Below are positions 21,896 to 35,100 of a stretch of DNA of 64,000 nt, in pieces. The stretch comes from Coccinella septempunctata. Its lineage: Eukaryota > Arthropoda > Insecta > Coleoptera > Coccinellidae. Positions within the stretch are counted from its first letter, which is position 1. Each line of letters opens with the position of its first letter. The notes below the pieces were generated by a model that was not told the DNA's origin, did not search any database, and was given only the letters and a program-made list of their open reading frames with translations. The DNA is taken from positions 10,666,501 through 10,730,500 of the forward strand of contig NC_058191.1 in assembly GCF_907165205.1 (NCBI RefSeq). The letters are read 5' to 3'. The translations under genes and the position numbers were made by a program.

Positions 21896-23140
21896 GTTAT
21901 TCTGAAGGAAATTTTGCAGTAAAAATTTACGAGGTCGATGATGATTGATATAAGAACTAATTCTACATCAATATAGTGTTTATTCATATATTTTGACCGG
22001 AAAATAAATTATTATTTGTACTAACCTGGTTTTGTATCTCTTGAAAAAAACAATATTGTTCATTAATCCCGTGAAATTATTAATGATAATTCGATAGTTT
22101 GATGAGTTAATAAAATCGGACTGATAAGTTTTTATCTCCAAGTGTTTTATTTTATTTCCCTTCAGCGTCCGCATTTCCCCCATCGTCCCCTACACTGTAT
22201 ATTTTTGAAAAAATAGGCTCACTTCGAAAGAAGCAATGATTTTTTTCTGGGTAAACTTTTTGTACGGAGTATGAGGAATCTGATGAAAGTTTTTAATATG
22301 CAGACGAAAATTCGAATAATTGTCATTCCATTGCGTGCTAGTCATGAAGCAGCGAAGGAATTTCCAGAGAGTCTGAAACCTGAAACATATATACACAAAC
22401 TGTAGACGGGTTCCGGGATTATTGTCCCTCATCAGTAGAGTGCATTGTAACACCTCTTAACCGGAGGATGGCGTCTTTAAGCAAGAAAGGGCCATGTGGT
22501 ATATTTTTTACTCCTCATTAATTAGTAAATCAATTAATGGAACGACAATTCTTCGAATTGTCCATATTAACTCAATAAAAAGTTCAATGGCAATAATATA
22601 CAGGCCTGGTCCATTGAAAAAATAAAATATGCATCCATCTACAATGTTGTGAGTGACCCTGTATATTTCAATTCGATACAGATTGTAGATTTTTGACTGC
22701 CATAAAACTTTTGTATGAGACGTTTATTGATAACCCCTGTAAATTTTCAGTCCGGGTAATTTTTCCCAGAGATATATATCTCTGATTTTTCCACACAAAA
22801 CGAAGTTCTGTCTCCTGTCAGATTAAGTTCTATGGATGTTACCTTCTGTCAAACATTCTATGATGAAGATCAAAATAAACAAATAATTTTCCCTTCCTTA
22901 AAAATTTCACTAATTAAATTCTTATCAGATATCTGTTATTCTGTTATTCTATTTCTATTCATTCACCTTTTAGTAGAACGAAAGTGTGTCGGTCTTAATT
23001 CGCATCTGTTCAATCTGTTGACGTAAAATATTTAGCTAAGTTTGTCACCTCATTGCAAATCAATGGCATTTTCAAGGAATCAAAAATAAGATCAATATTC
23101 GAATTAAACGGCAAAATGTTGTTCCCTTTAAAATTTTTAG

Positions 23141-26100
23141 ATACGGGTTAATTATATTACTAATTGCGGTAATTGCTATAATTATTTTCAGTTATTATAG
23201 ACAACTGCCTGGCAAGTATAGATTTTTATATATTGATGATTGTGAATAACTTTCTACTTCTAGGATATTCCAATTTTGGCATTGTGGGATCAAAGAAATA
23301 TTTCAAAAATGATATTATAAAACATTTCAACAGTGATGATTTTGGAGAAGATTATGGTGATGAATATATTTGGAATGAAAAGTGTGAAGTAATTCATATA
23401 GGCATTGTATGTGCCGGTTACAAGTCTAATTTACAACTACATACCATGCTGAAATCTATTTATTTTCACAGCGATAATGCCTTTCACTTTCATATAATTG
23501 CTAGTTGGATGTCACAGCGAGTTTTGAGTACTTTATTCCAGAGTTGGAATGTAGATCGAGGTGCTTTGAATAGAAAATTTAGCTAAAATGATATAAATAT
23601 TTTTTTTGCAGTGAATGTTTCTTTTTATGATATAAATGATTATATTACTGATGTGAGATGGGTCCCGAATACTCATTACTCAGGGGTTTTTGGATTATTA
23701 AAACTCTTATTCCCAAAAATCATTCCTGTATCAGTCACCAACAAAATAATTGTTTTAGACACTGACCTCATATTTTTGAGCAACATATATGAATTATGGA
23801 AAATGTTCGATAAGTTCAAATATAAACAGGTATAACATATACATATGTTAACATATTTAGCTGAATTCATTGTTTTTAGGCTATAGGTATTGTTGAGAAT
23901 GAGAGTAATTACTATTTGGAAAAAACATCTTGGCCAGCTATTGGGAGAGGGTAAAATTTTTGAGATGAAATGATCTGTGATAATTAACTCCAGGATTCTT
24001 TTTTAGTTTTAATTCTGGTTTAGTTTTATATTATATAGATAAATTGAAGGATGCAAATTGGCCAAATATGTGGTATACTGTAACAAAAAAAATTGCAAAT
24101 GAAATTGGATCGACTTTACTAGGTGATCAGGATGTTATAAATGCAGTGATAAAAGATAATTCTCATCTACTTTATGAAGTGCCTTGTTATTGGAACACAC
24201 AGTTGAGTGATCGTACAGACAGCTATTTATGCTACAGTAAACATAAAGCTAAAGTAAGTAAGTTTCAGAGAATTATGAGATTAGAGTAATTTCTTACAAT
24301 AGATGCATGTAAAACTTCCATTTGAATAGGAATTATGATTAACAAATTTGAGAGAAAATAAATATTTCTTTTATGCTATATAAATAATGTTCGAGGTTTG
24401 TCTCTGATCCCTTTATGATCAAGTTCCAAGTATCAATTTAAAACCAATATTTGAAATCATTTTCTTGCAACATAAAAACTTGATATCATGATTAAACAGG
24501 ATCTTTATAAATGATTGTAGAGGGCTTTGAAATATACTCATTTTGCAGGTGTCAATAATTTTTACAACTTTGTAATATTAATATAATAATTTTTGATATA
24601 CAACTTTGGAAGCGAACATTCATAAAATCATCATTTATACAGGGTGTTCTACCAAGAGAGCCCATTAGAAGTTCACAAAGAAACATATATTTAATCTGTT
24701 TGAAATTTTGTATGAAGATATTAAGCAGATGTGCCATCCTTTTTGAAATATTTTGTAAGGATTTATTACTTCCAGTTATACCGGAATGGATATCAAATCG
24801 CTTTGTATTTCAAATGCAACATCACATATATTATTAAATTTCCGAATGCATGTGTTTTCAAATTCTAAGTTCTTTTTTTGAAACATTCTCTACAGATGTG
24901 GTAGCAGTTTTTGAGTTATTCACTGTTTTTTTCAAAAAATTACAGATGAAGGCTTTCAATAAGTAGTTCTCAGGAGCTCTATGCACAACCTCAAATCTGT
25001 TTCATAAAATTGGGTGCTAAAAAGATATTCAATGTTACTTTATAGGTAACATGGGGTTCTGTTATTCAAGTGGTTCAAATAATGCTGCCAAAGTTGGGTT
25101 TTAGGAAAAGGTTATATATCGATTCTTTCAAATGCAAATAGTATATTTCAATTCCGTATTTCAATTTAGGACAAAAAAATAGATTGGGTCTTCGGGAAGT
25201 TCCTTACACCCTAATTGAACCTTTTACCATTCAAGACATATTCTGAAATAAAAACTTTCAAAGCCACAAACAGAAATGTTCCAGCTACTTTTGTTCCTGA
25301 AATACAGGGCGAAAACAAACATGTTCACATTTGGAGATATTATTATTTCAAAGGCCCTGTATAAGATAAAAAAAAATGAAAACTGCTTTTAATAGATATT
25401 TTCACATAAAAGTCGGTTGCGTAATCAAAAAAATTTTTTACTGCTCGGTTTTTAAGATTGGGCACAAACTTGGTATTTTTGAAATGGAACACCCTGTATA
25501 TTTTAAAGTCCAATTTTTTTTCTGAATACATTGATATATCACAACCTAATCTTCAGTAAATTTTAACTACAAAAATCAGAAAAATCCATATTTATGTTTG
25601 TTTTTTAACAGTACGCCATGGATTTAATTATACCTTTTTCAAAACGCCACGTGATTTAAACCTATTTTTATTTAATAATATTTTAAACATAAACTCAAAA
25701 TATCACTTTAACATGAACTTCGATATTTTGATTTTATTTTTAAAATATAATTGAATAAATAGGTTCAAATCACATGGCGTTAAAACATATAATAATGCGC
25801 GTGTGAAAGAATTCCTGGCCTACTGTTGAAAAAACAAACATAAAAATGTATTTTTCTGATTTTTGAAGCTAAAATTTATTGGAGATTAGGTTGTGATACA
25901 TCATGTATTCAGAAAAAAAAGTGCAAAAATTTGACGTTAAAATATTCTGTATATTTTAACGTCAATCATTTGAAAAATACCAAGTTTGTGTCCAATCTTA
26001 AAAACAGTGCACTAAAAATTTTTTTTAATACGCCACTGACTTTTATGTAAAAATATCTATTATAAGCAGTTATCATTTTCTCTCTATCTTATACAGGGCC

Positions 26101-29100
26101 TGAGAAATAATAACATCTCCAAAAATTAACATTTTCGTTTTTGCCCTGTATTTCAGAAACAAAAGTAGTTGGAATATTGCTGTTTGTGGCACTAAAAGTT
26201 TTACAAAAAAGTGATACAGGACACACTGATTTAAGTATAGGGAACTTTCAGAATACCCCATCTTTATGTTGTTTCTAATTGAAAAATGGGGTTCAAACAA
26301 ACTGTTTGCATTTGAAAAAATCGACTTATTGCCTTTTTCTGAAATCCCAACTTGACGGTACTATGTGAACCCCTGTATATATTATTTCAAAAGACTCTGA
26401 ATAACTCGAAAACTTTCTATAGGGAATGCTACATAAAGTAAACGTAGAATTTGAAAATACATTGGAAAATGTAATAATATACAGGGGTTACATTTGCAAT
26501 AAGCGATGTGATATCCAATTCCGAAGTCATACATCCAAATATTTCAAGAAAGGTGTTCATTTGCCTTATGTCTTTGTTCAAATTTCTTAATGAAATATAT
26601 CCAATATATATTTCTCCTTGAACTTTTAATGGGTACTCAGGTTGGAAAACCATGAATAGACCCTGTATCATTTTAATTTTTCAGGTGATTCATTGGAACT
26701 CCCCAAAGAAATTCAATGTTCTGAACAAAGATGGAGATTATTTCAGAGGATTATATACAATTTTTGCCGAATTGAATGGAAACTTGTTGAGGAAACATTT
26801 GAAAATTTGCTCTTCCAATTCAAAATCCACAGTGGTGAGGTTCAATTTCATTGATTTCTGAAGTTATTTTTTCGTTTTTTGTTTGATAATTACTTCAATT
26901 TAAATTTATTGCCCATTGCATCAAATTATTCTAAAACAAAATTATTCAAAATTCTTATATGTAGAAATAAGCATTCCTGATCCTTTATGACTAAATGAAA
27001 CTATGTATTATACGAGATTCAAATTGTCGGTATCACGTCTTTTGAATTAAATTGATGTTTAATGGGAAAGAGGACAAGTTTATGCGAAATAATCCATAAA
27101 GAAAAATACAGAGGTCATCAATTTTGCTGAAATTCTGCTTTATATGACATCCGTATATAGTATGATGTATGGTTCACTTCCCTTCATTGCGGATTCTACT
27201 GTTCTTGGATTTCATCAGGGACAGTAAAATTGTTGACACATTACATCCATTGGTCGCGTTGGAAGTCATCTTAAAGTTACTTTTGATAACATAAATATAT
27301 CTTCAGAAAACCTGAGAAAACGGAAATCACCGATGGAAAGTAAAACGTTAAAAAATATCACTTCATATGTCAAAATTAAAAAGAATTGGGTTTCCATTTG
27401 AATTTATTGAGTTTTCATACCTTTTATTTGTCGAAATTGATGACCTTGCCATAAACACCCTATACAATGACGACCCAAACAAAAGCGATCTAACTGATAA
27501 TTGGTTGGCGCTCATTGAATGAATATTTTTTTCCCAAAGGTGTAGCTTTTGCCATGGTTATCCGAAAAAATTTAAGATATCTCTAACACAATTTTTTTCA
27601 CTAAAATCCTTCTAGAGAAGTTTATACCACGGCACTTTCTCGCTATCCGTATTAGCCATGATACTTGTGGTATAAACGGAATTCGCTTTTCTAGGAGAGT
27701 ATTTTAGTTTTAGACCAAAACCGAATGTTCAGTTCAATATCTCCCAAAACATTTAAGGTGATCTGAATTAATCACAATCTTACCGGGGTATTGCTCGAAA
27801 CTGGTCCCATTTCTTCATTTCTCTGAAGATGCCCAAAGCAGTTGTTAGAGAAACGTCAGGCAAAATGCCGCTGTGAAAAAGCCCAGATATTTCTAATACA
27901 CAAACTATGTATTGATAATTTTTATACTCATCAGAACTTTTTATCTCAAGAAGTTGAAGTCTTTCGAAAATGATTCTATTTCCTACCAGGTCGTCATACT
28001 TCTCGAGAACCCTCCTTAATCCTGTATTGGTAAGTCCTTTTATCCTTACCACTTCCCTGTCCTCTGCTTTGTAAAAACATTAATTCTTGATCTTACCCCA
28101 ATACTTGTAAATTTCAATGTCGTGACGTTTTCTTCAGAATGTTGTAGCAGACGTATGTTCAGGCTTCAACAAGATGAAAAGTTCGAAATGGAGGACTCTT
28201 CTATTTTTCAGAGAGTTTAAGGCAGCCTCTGTGGATAATGATATAACGTTCGCAGCGCAGCTATCTTTCGATAGGATTCAAATGATAGAAGAGTTAGCCA
28301 AGTATTGGGAAGGTGATAATGTTCTTTTTATGTATTCTCCTTATTACAATACTGAGTTTTTAGGACCAATTAGTTTGACTTTATACATCACAGATCCTGA
28401 ATTGGAACAGGTTAATGAATTCATTGAGGCTTCCGATTTGCTTCAAGAAAGAAGAAATATAGCTTATCATGCTGTTTTTAAAGATGGCGTAAGTATTCAA
28501 TTAGGTGAGATATTGCTGCTCCATAGGCATTATAAGCCAGGTCCGGCACATTCGAAACTACTGTATCTGCGTATCTCGTACCTCTACTTTTAGTGTGTTC
28601 CTGTAATTATTTTTCAGTTATACAGTGTGAGTCTTTGACTCGCACAAATATTTTAACAGTAGATTCTTGAGGTCAAAAGAAGCACTTTTTTTCCATACCA
28701 TTTTTATCGAATCGGCTCGGTTTAAAAGATACAGGCTGTTGAAAAATCATAAAAAATGTTTTATTTTTAGTTCTATCACACCAAAGGTTTTACCGAATGA
28801 AATTAATTTCGGAATATGGTTTTTCATTCATTTGATGAATCTCTTTCGAACACAGTATATCACCCACGTCTTCCAGTTTTCTCATTATGACGATTGCGTG
28901 CCATAAAAATACCAAAAATTCAAAGCACCCAACTCTTGAAACTATGTTGGACGCTATGAATATTTGAACGATAAAAGTATTCTTCATATTTTCTCGCATA
29001 ATGCGTCGTTTTCGAGTAATTTGATGTTAAAAATAAAAATTTCTGTGATACTCGAAAAATTGGGTTCTTTGGCTGAATGCAACTCTGTTTAAAAGATCCA

Positions 29101-31995
29101 CAGATGTGTAGTGTCATGGATTCAACTGAGACCTCCGTAAACTCTTCAACTTCACAGTATTCATTCCAATCGAAGCCATGCAGCCTATGGATATTGAAAA
29201 TTGAGTCTGAATGTAGTTCTTTTCTTCTGAAATTTTGAACAGTTACTGTCTTTATTAGCCAAACATTTCCGACAAGTTAAAAAAAAATCTCTTTCTTGGT
29301 GTTGAAATTTACAAAGAACCGAGTATGAAGTATAAACCATATTTAAGATTAGATGAAATATTTGTGTTCATTAACATTCTGCATCGAACTTCTTAACCCT
29401 CTAATACCCAAGTCCGCCTTGAGACTGGTTGCATATAAGTGGATACAAAATTATTCTGCCCATGTCCGCCTTCAGTATAGGTTCATTTTGTGAGTATACA
29501 GGTGTTAATGTAAATCAGTTAACTATTTGCGAAAAAAAGATGTAGATTACATAAGCTAATTTGAAACTATACGGAAATAATTTTAAAAAAGAAAAAAAAA
29601 CTTGGGCATTAGAGGGTTAACTTCTTTCGTACTAACCTATCCTATATTGTCATTTCAGGAATATTATCCTATTAATTTATTAAGGAACATTGGTCTCCAG
29701 AACATAGGGACAGATTATGTTTTCTTGGCCGATGTCGACTTTCTTCCGATGAAAGACCTATATGAGACTCTGAAAAATTATATAAAGTCGTTGGGTACCA
29801 TGGAGAAGAAGGTTATTTCTAGCAGTTTGAAATTTTTCCTTTTTTTTAATTCTATCCTTTTCAGGCTCTAGTCATTCCAGCTTTCGAGACCCAAAGATAT
29901 CGTAGTAGGATTCCGAAAAATAAAAAGCAACTACTATCAATGCTTGCTACGAAAAGTGTGATGCCTTTCAGACATGATGTTTGGGCAGTTGGACATTCTC
30001 CAACAAATTATACTAGATGGAAGACGGCCACTTCCCCTTACAATGTAATCAATTCTTTTTTTCATACACTTATGGCCGTATGCACCGTTTGATTAAACGA
30101 AGTTTAAACTATAAAATGACGTTCAAGTATAGAATCTCTATGGGAAAAAAAGATGTTTAAGGAATTAATCTCGTTTAGTGAAACGGTGCATATGGCCATT
30201 ATTACAAAACAGAACACCCAATATTAGTGAATTTATTAGAAAGAATGAAACTTTGGGATCTCAGTAGAGTCTCAAGTGCTTTGAATTCCTGCGAACTTGT
30301 GGAGTTTGCTTAGTGACACCTGGGCAGATACCAGGTGGCAAAGGTAACTAAAAATAAGTGTTACTTAACTTATGATGCTGCACAAGAAATAAATGAACTT
30401 AACTTATTTTCTCTCGATCTTATGATACAGGCGTCCTAAACCCCTATTTTCCAAAAAAAATTTGGATTAACCAAAATTTCGATTATCTGAAATCACTTCG
30501 GTCCACATTATTTTGTATAATCGAGACTGTACTGTACTGCAATCGATTGCTGCAAAACCTACGAAAATATAAAAGAATTATTTTTTCAATAAGGGACATG
30601 CCTGTCCGTTAACTATTTGAATTCGGAAGAAAATACTACCCCATTGTATCTGAATTAACAAGGTACTATGAATGCAGTCAGTTAGTTCATTGTGTAAAAT
30701 TATGTGCTGTGTATGTGCAAGAGTTGATATGTGTATGTGCCATGTGAGAGCAATGTAAAGTATACAGTAAAGGGACTCCAAACAGATTGTGAAAGGGAAC
30801 CGAGTTACCACAGTCTCACTCACTCCGAAACACATGCATAGTGCTCTCGCGCTCACACTCCCGGCCAAATAATTTTCATGTGTAGGGAATGTTTGGTCGC
30901 TACTATTTGTTTGAATGATGAAATATAACTTTTTTATAGTTACTTCAATGACATATTTCAATATCAGACCTGTGAAAATAAGTAAAGTTCATTTATTTTT
31001 TGTGCAGCTTCAAAGCGTCTGGCAAGAGTTTTGGCCCATGGAAAGTGTCTGTCACTTATAATATAACTTCAGAATAATATTCTTTAGAACATATATAAAA
31101 ATCAGCCATGTGAAAATAAGTTAAGTAACACTCATTTTTAGGTACCTTTGCCACCTGGTATCTGCCCAGGTGTCACTAGGCAAGCTCCACAAGTTCGCAG
31201 GTATTCAAAGCACATGAGACTCTACTGAGATCCTAAAGTTTCATCTGTGTAAAAATAAGTTATGTCTGGTCGCTCTGGGATCTTACTCTATAACTGGAAA
31301 ATTTTGTGTCATCTGGGGAGCGATGAATGAACCAAAGTCTTTGAGAACGTGCACACAAAAACGCTGCACAAAGGTTCCTTACTAATATCTCGCGAAAGTA
31401 TAAAAAATTGGGATACTCGTCTGAAATTCGTACCAACCTTGATTACCTGAAAACTCGGTTTTTCTCTTATCAGAAACCTCGTAAATCCTTCAATAACTAT
31501 AATATTTATAACGATCTGTTTTCTATTTTAAGATTGAATCCTTTGTTGATATTTTTCACTATTTCTTCTCTTTGAATAGGACAATATTGAAGAGGTCAAA
31601 ATATTAAATATGATTAATATGAATAAGCTTTCACTGATATCTTTTGGTAGGTGGAGTGGAAACCTGATTTTGAACCGTATGTAGTAGTTAAGAGTACGGT
31701 TGTAGAATACGATCCCACATTCATGGGTTTCGGATGGAACAAAGTGTCTCATATCATGGAATTGAACGCGCAAGGATATGAATTCATCGTACTACCCGAC
31801 ACTTTCATCATTCACAAAGCGCACGCGCCTAGTTTTGATATTGCTAAGTTCCGCACTTCGCCGATATACAGGATGTGTCTGCAGAACTTGAAGGATAACT
31901 TTATCAAGAAACTTCACAAAAAGTACAAAGAGGCTTTTGACGACAAGTACGCTGTTGGTGATACAGTTACCAATTTTATCGCTAATGGAAACTGA
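23141..31995 (+). CDS. LARGE-type xylosyl- and glucuronyltransferase (5' end unresolved)
   Basis: Exons: 23141-23211, 23264-23560, 23612-23829, 23880-23950, 24007-24253, 26685-26834, 28138-28488, 29659-29811, 29865-30044, 31651-31995. Together they give 693 residues without an initiator Met. The first visible exon encodes a signal-anchor-like hydrophobic run (LIILLIAVIAIIIFSYY), as expected for a type II Golgi protein. The GT8 xylosyltransferase domain follows (HIGIVCAGYKS, DTD at 23758-23766, GDQDVINAVI, VIHWNSPKK), then the GT49 glucuronyltransferase domain (FLADVDFLPM with DVD at 29731-29739, MGFGWNKVSHIMEL, FIVLPDTFIIHKAHAPSF). LARGE enzymes polymerise the xylose-glucuronate repeat (matriglycan) on alpha-dystroglycan. 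Exons 1 and 2 join in frame only through a GC-AG intron (23212-23263). The large introns hold repeat elements. Another exon must lie upstream. Confidence 0.93.
24637..26669. mobile_element. Two-kilobase palindromic element in a LARGE intron
   Basis: The left arm (24637 to about 25205) is the reverse complement of the right arm (about 26222 to 26669), with diverged but continuous matches such as CCCATTAGAAGTTCA against TGAACTTTTAATGGG. It starts ACAGGGTGTTC and ends ACCCTGTAT. A second palindrome, 25251-26205, occupies its centre. The right end lies only 15 bp before the exon at 26685, so it abuts or supplies the splice acceptor context. Confidence 0.7.
25251..26205. mobile_element. Inverted-repeat element, copy B of the family at 13513-14612
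   Basis: The arms of about 375 bp (25251-25630 and 25840-26205) are near-complementary and carry the same end blocks as copy A (AAGCCACAAACAG, TACTTTTGTTCCTG). A smaller inverted pair (ACGCCACGTGATTTAAACC against GGTTCAAATCACATGGCGT) sits in the centre. No coding remnant is present, so it looks like a non-autonomous form. Confidence 0.75.
28980..29105. repeat. Interspersed repeat, second copy of 21770-21895
   Basis: This is intronic in LARGE. The matching blocks are described under 21770-21895. Confidence 0.6.
30071..30199. mobile_element. 130-bp hairpin MITE
   Basis: ATGGCCGTATGCACCGTTT at the left end pairs with AAACGGTGCATATGGCCAT at the right end, and inward GATTAAACGA pairs with TCGTTTAGT. 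It lies in the LARGE intron 30045-31650. Confidence 0.8.
30241..31250. mobile_element. Inverted-repeat element in a LARGE intron
   Basis: The left arm (about 30241-30375) contains GACACCTGGGCAGATACCAG and GGTGGCAAAGGTA. The right arm (about 31120-31250) contains the complements TACCTTTGCCACC and CTGGTATCTGCCCAGGTGTC. A second complementary pair (GCTGCACAAGAAATAAATGA near 30378, TCATTTATTTTTTGTGCAGC near 30990) adds a nested arm. The core has one open frame (30578-30961, minus) without known motifs. Confidence 0.7.
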
Positions 31996-32174
31996 ATAAT
32001 GAGGCTTTTTTTCTAAGTGACCATATTACCCATTGAACAAATAATGTAATGATTGATACAAATGTATATTACCAGTAGTCTTACAAACACGAATTAACTA
32101 AAAGTCGTATATTTTCATACAAAATCTTTTTGCCATTGATTTTTAATACTCTTTTTTTACAATTATTTTAAGCG

Positions 32175-32180
32175 AATAAA
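32175..32180 (+). terminator. AATAAA polyadenylation signal, LARGE
   Basis: AATAAA lies 180 nt after the stop codon, in AT-rich 3' UTR-like sequence. Confidence 0.5.
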
Positions 32181-35100
32181 GCATAATTCAACTTAATGTT
32201 TTTACTCGATTTGAAGATTTAAATGTTGAATTTATATATTTAGATAATTAATATTCTAGAATTTTTGTTATTTATAAAATTTCATGTTATTTATTTATAC
32301 AAGTATAAAATCAATAATATAACATAAAAAGTAAAGAATTACATTTTATTTATATCATACTAAAAACCTTAATCAGTGTACTAGCAAAGCGATTCCTTTT
32401 TGGTACTAGGATTCAACTGACTACTTCAGTTGTGTTGCGAAAAGAATAAATTCTTTGATCGGAAGACGCCAAAGGGAAAGGGAGCCAGAATTTTTATGAG
32501 CAATAGTATTTTCAATCAATTAAATATTTTTTTTTTCAATTTTATGAGAAGTCCTTTTTTTCAATAAATTTTCTTGAAAAATACTTTTCAAAATATATTT
32601 TATCGTCCAACATGCAAGGACCAGGCGTAGAGATGACTTTTTTTCAGGAAATTTTAACTGATTGAAATTAATTTACAAATTCTAGTTCACAATAGTTTTG
32701 CAATATTGAATTTCCTTTTTTTATTCACTATATTTTCGATACAGCACTTACCCCCTTGTAATAATGCACCCCGTATCTTGATCAATGGAAGAGCGGCTGT
32801 CCACTGGTTATGAGGTGATTATTTTTAGGATGTTAAATACACAAATTGAATGCCCTCGAAAGGGGAAAGATGTAAAAATGTGGATTCGGCCCGTCGCACG
32901 AAGGACAGGTCTTAAAGTTAATATTATTTCTGTGGAGAAAGTTCAAATGAAACTCATGAAAAAATTTAACAAATAAATCTATTTGAAAAATTAAAATTAG
33001 AACTTCTCTACAAACCCGTACTCGGTCGAAGACGACCAACAAAAAAAATCTTCAATTTCTTAAACACATGCAAAGGAGCGCAAAACAATAACCATATTTT
33101 TCATAACAAAATCTTGGATTAGAATTCAACTTTCCAACTTGGCGCGCAATAATAATACTTAATCAATGAATTATAGAGGAGCTTTCAGGACTCTGGACAA
33201 ACAAAAAATTGGAACTTTCTACCCTTTTCTGCGACCGCTGTTTGTCTGACGCTGCCGATGAAGAACTTTTCGACACCAGACTTTACCCGCACAAATCTGC
33301 GAATCCGTTACACTCAACCGAACTTCCCGCACTTTTTCGTCGCAAAGGTTTAACGCTCTAAATTCCAACACAATTCTATATCTGGTCTTACTACAAATAA
33401 AAAATAAACGATCAATCACTCCTCGAATACTACTTTACTGATTCCGAATAAAACTGACTTTAGCTCTAAATTATTTCCGTTCTCTTCAACTACCTATTTC
33501 CCGATATTCCGTTTCTACTTGAACAAAATAACCAACAAAAACAAAGGACTGGACTTTTCTTTATACGCAACTTTTCCAAATATTTATGAGCCGACCGAGT
33601 CTCCGATTCTATTCCGTGATCTACCTATATTTTCTCTTACTTCGTGCGAACCTAATTATTCTAAGTTACTATACTCTTTCTTTACTGACTGACTCTACAA
33701 AAGACTTAAAATTTCTCTACTATTCTGTAGACTCGAATGGGTATATTTTTTCGATATTTTACAGATCACGTCCCCGGACCGACTGACTAACTTTTTCCGA
33801 GGTACTTTTTCCCCCGGTCTTTCTCTCCCACGCTATGGGTGGTACCAAAACGTCCCAAAATCGAAATCATTGGACGATCATTCTCATAGACAATCTTGAT
33901 CATTCTTGCTGAGTTGAAAAATCAGCGTTCCCAAGCTCGGTGGTTACAAGAAAATTTCGGCTACTTCGAATTCTGAGAACTGTTTTCCTCTCAGGGTCTC
34001 CAAACTAATAAATCTTCCTTAATCTACATGACTGACCGTTTTAACCCGTTCTGAAGTCCTTATCACCGGATATTGGAATCAATTACATAGGCCGGCGATC
34101 GCAGGTTGCTCTCCGAAAATGTACATTGTATCAATATCTGTAGGTTTTCTGACTGAGTGACACTAACTCTTTCAACTCTTATCGAGCTGGTTATTATTTA
34201 AATCACAGAACACACCCACTTACATTATGATTTAAATTCCCGCGACTTGATACCGCCTGATCTCAAGCGCCTCAAAGTGTCATATTTCCACCTAATAATC
34301 GCCTCTGCAGCACGGCTGCAACAATGTATGAAGGTTCCAGCGATACCTCGTTTCAATTATCCCAAATTAATTCTTATTGTCTTATTCCGATTTATTACAC
34401 TCTACAACAAAATCACAGAGTGCCCAAAATTTAATTTTACCAGGGGGACGTTGAATTTAAATTAAAAAACGCAGACGCCTTATGAAAATCATCCCTCCCG
34501 GATATCGAATATAGTCATATAGCTCACGTCAAAGAGGTTACTCTTTGCTCAAGGCTTGCCTCCGTCAAGTGGTTTTGAGTTAGGCTTGAATCACAGATTA
34601 CAGAGTATCGCATAATACGTGAGTGTTATTTTTGAACATTAGGGTGGATAAGGGTCGGTATCCTCCTACGATGTTAATTGCTTGCACAGCCAAAGTTTGT
34701 ATGTAGTTTAGGCCTTGTACACATGAGAGCGTTAGACGCCGCGTTGAGCGCGCGTACATGTGTACGCTCCATTGCCCAGTCTAGTAACTCGAAGCGCGCT
34801 GCAAACGCGACGATCGAAGTAAAAACTATAAACGCACGCTCAACGCGGCGTTTAACGCCCTCATGTGTATGTGTACTAAGCCAGAGACCAGAGACAGTTT
34901 GTCTCTGACTAAGCCTTAAGAACCTTGGTGGACAAGTCATTAATTGCTAGTAGGCGACATCTTACATTCAAGACTCAAGAATCCCTGAAGGGCTATGAAA
35001 GGGAAGATATGGAAATAAAATTCGCTTGTAAATTCTTGACTCATTCTCCTCGTTTTGGGTTACTACTGCAAATATAACTCAATGATTGTGAGTTCCGTTG

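Larger units (their letters stand above)
18681..23140. other. Intergenic region of repeats between EXD1-like and LARGE
   Basis: No host gene was found over 4.4 kb. It holds the short palindromes at 18865-18893 and 19305-19350, a repeat shared with 55530-55700, a hairpin at 21484-21540, and a repeat shared with 28980-29105. A plus-strand frame at 22832-23026 has a hydrophobic run, but no splice connects it to LARGE. Any 5' exon of LARGE in this interval remains unidentified. Confidence 0.4.

Noticed and set aside
22832..23026. Frame with a hydrophobic run as the LARGE N-terminus
   Set aside because: No donor in this frame connects to the next exon in the right phase, and the hydrophobic run already exists at 23141-23211.
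23233..23300. ATG at 23233 as the start of LARGE
   Set aside because: It would lie inside a plausible intron and give a protein without a membrane anchor. The upstream hydrophobic exon joins in frame through a GC donor.
27780..28052. Minus-strand frame of 90 codons in a LARGE intron
   Set aside because: No motif, no splice context, opposite strand to the gene, and no flanking repeat ends. Probably chance.
28174..28230. Alternative splice acceptor inside LARGE exon (TTTTTCAG near 28210)
   Set aside because: Using the acceptor at 28137 keeps phase and restores residues that align with the LARGE linker (DVCSGFNK, WRTLLFF).
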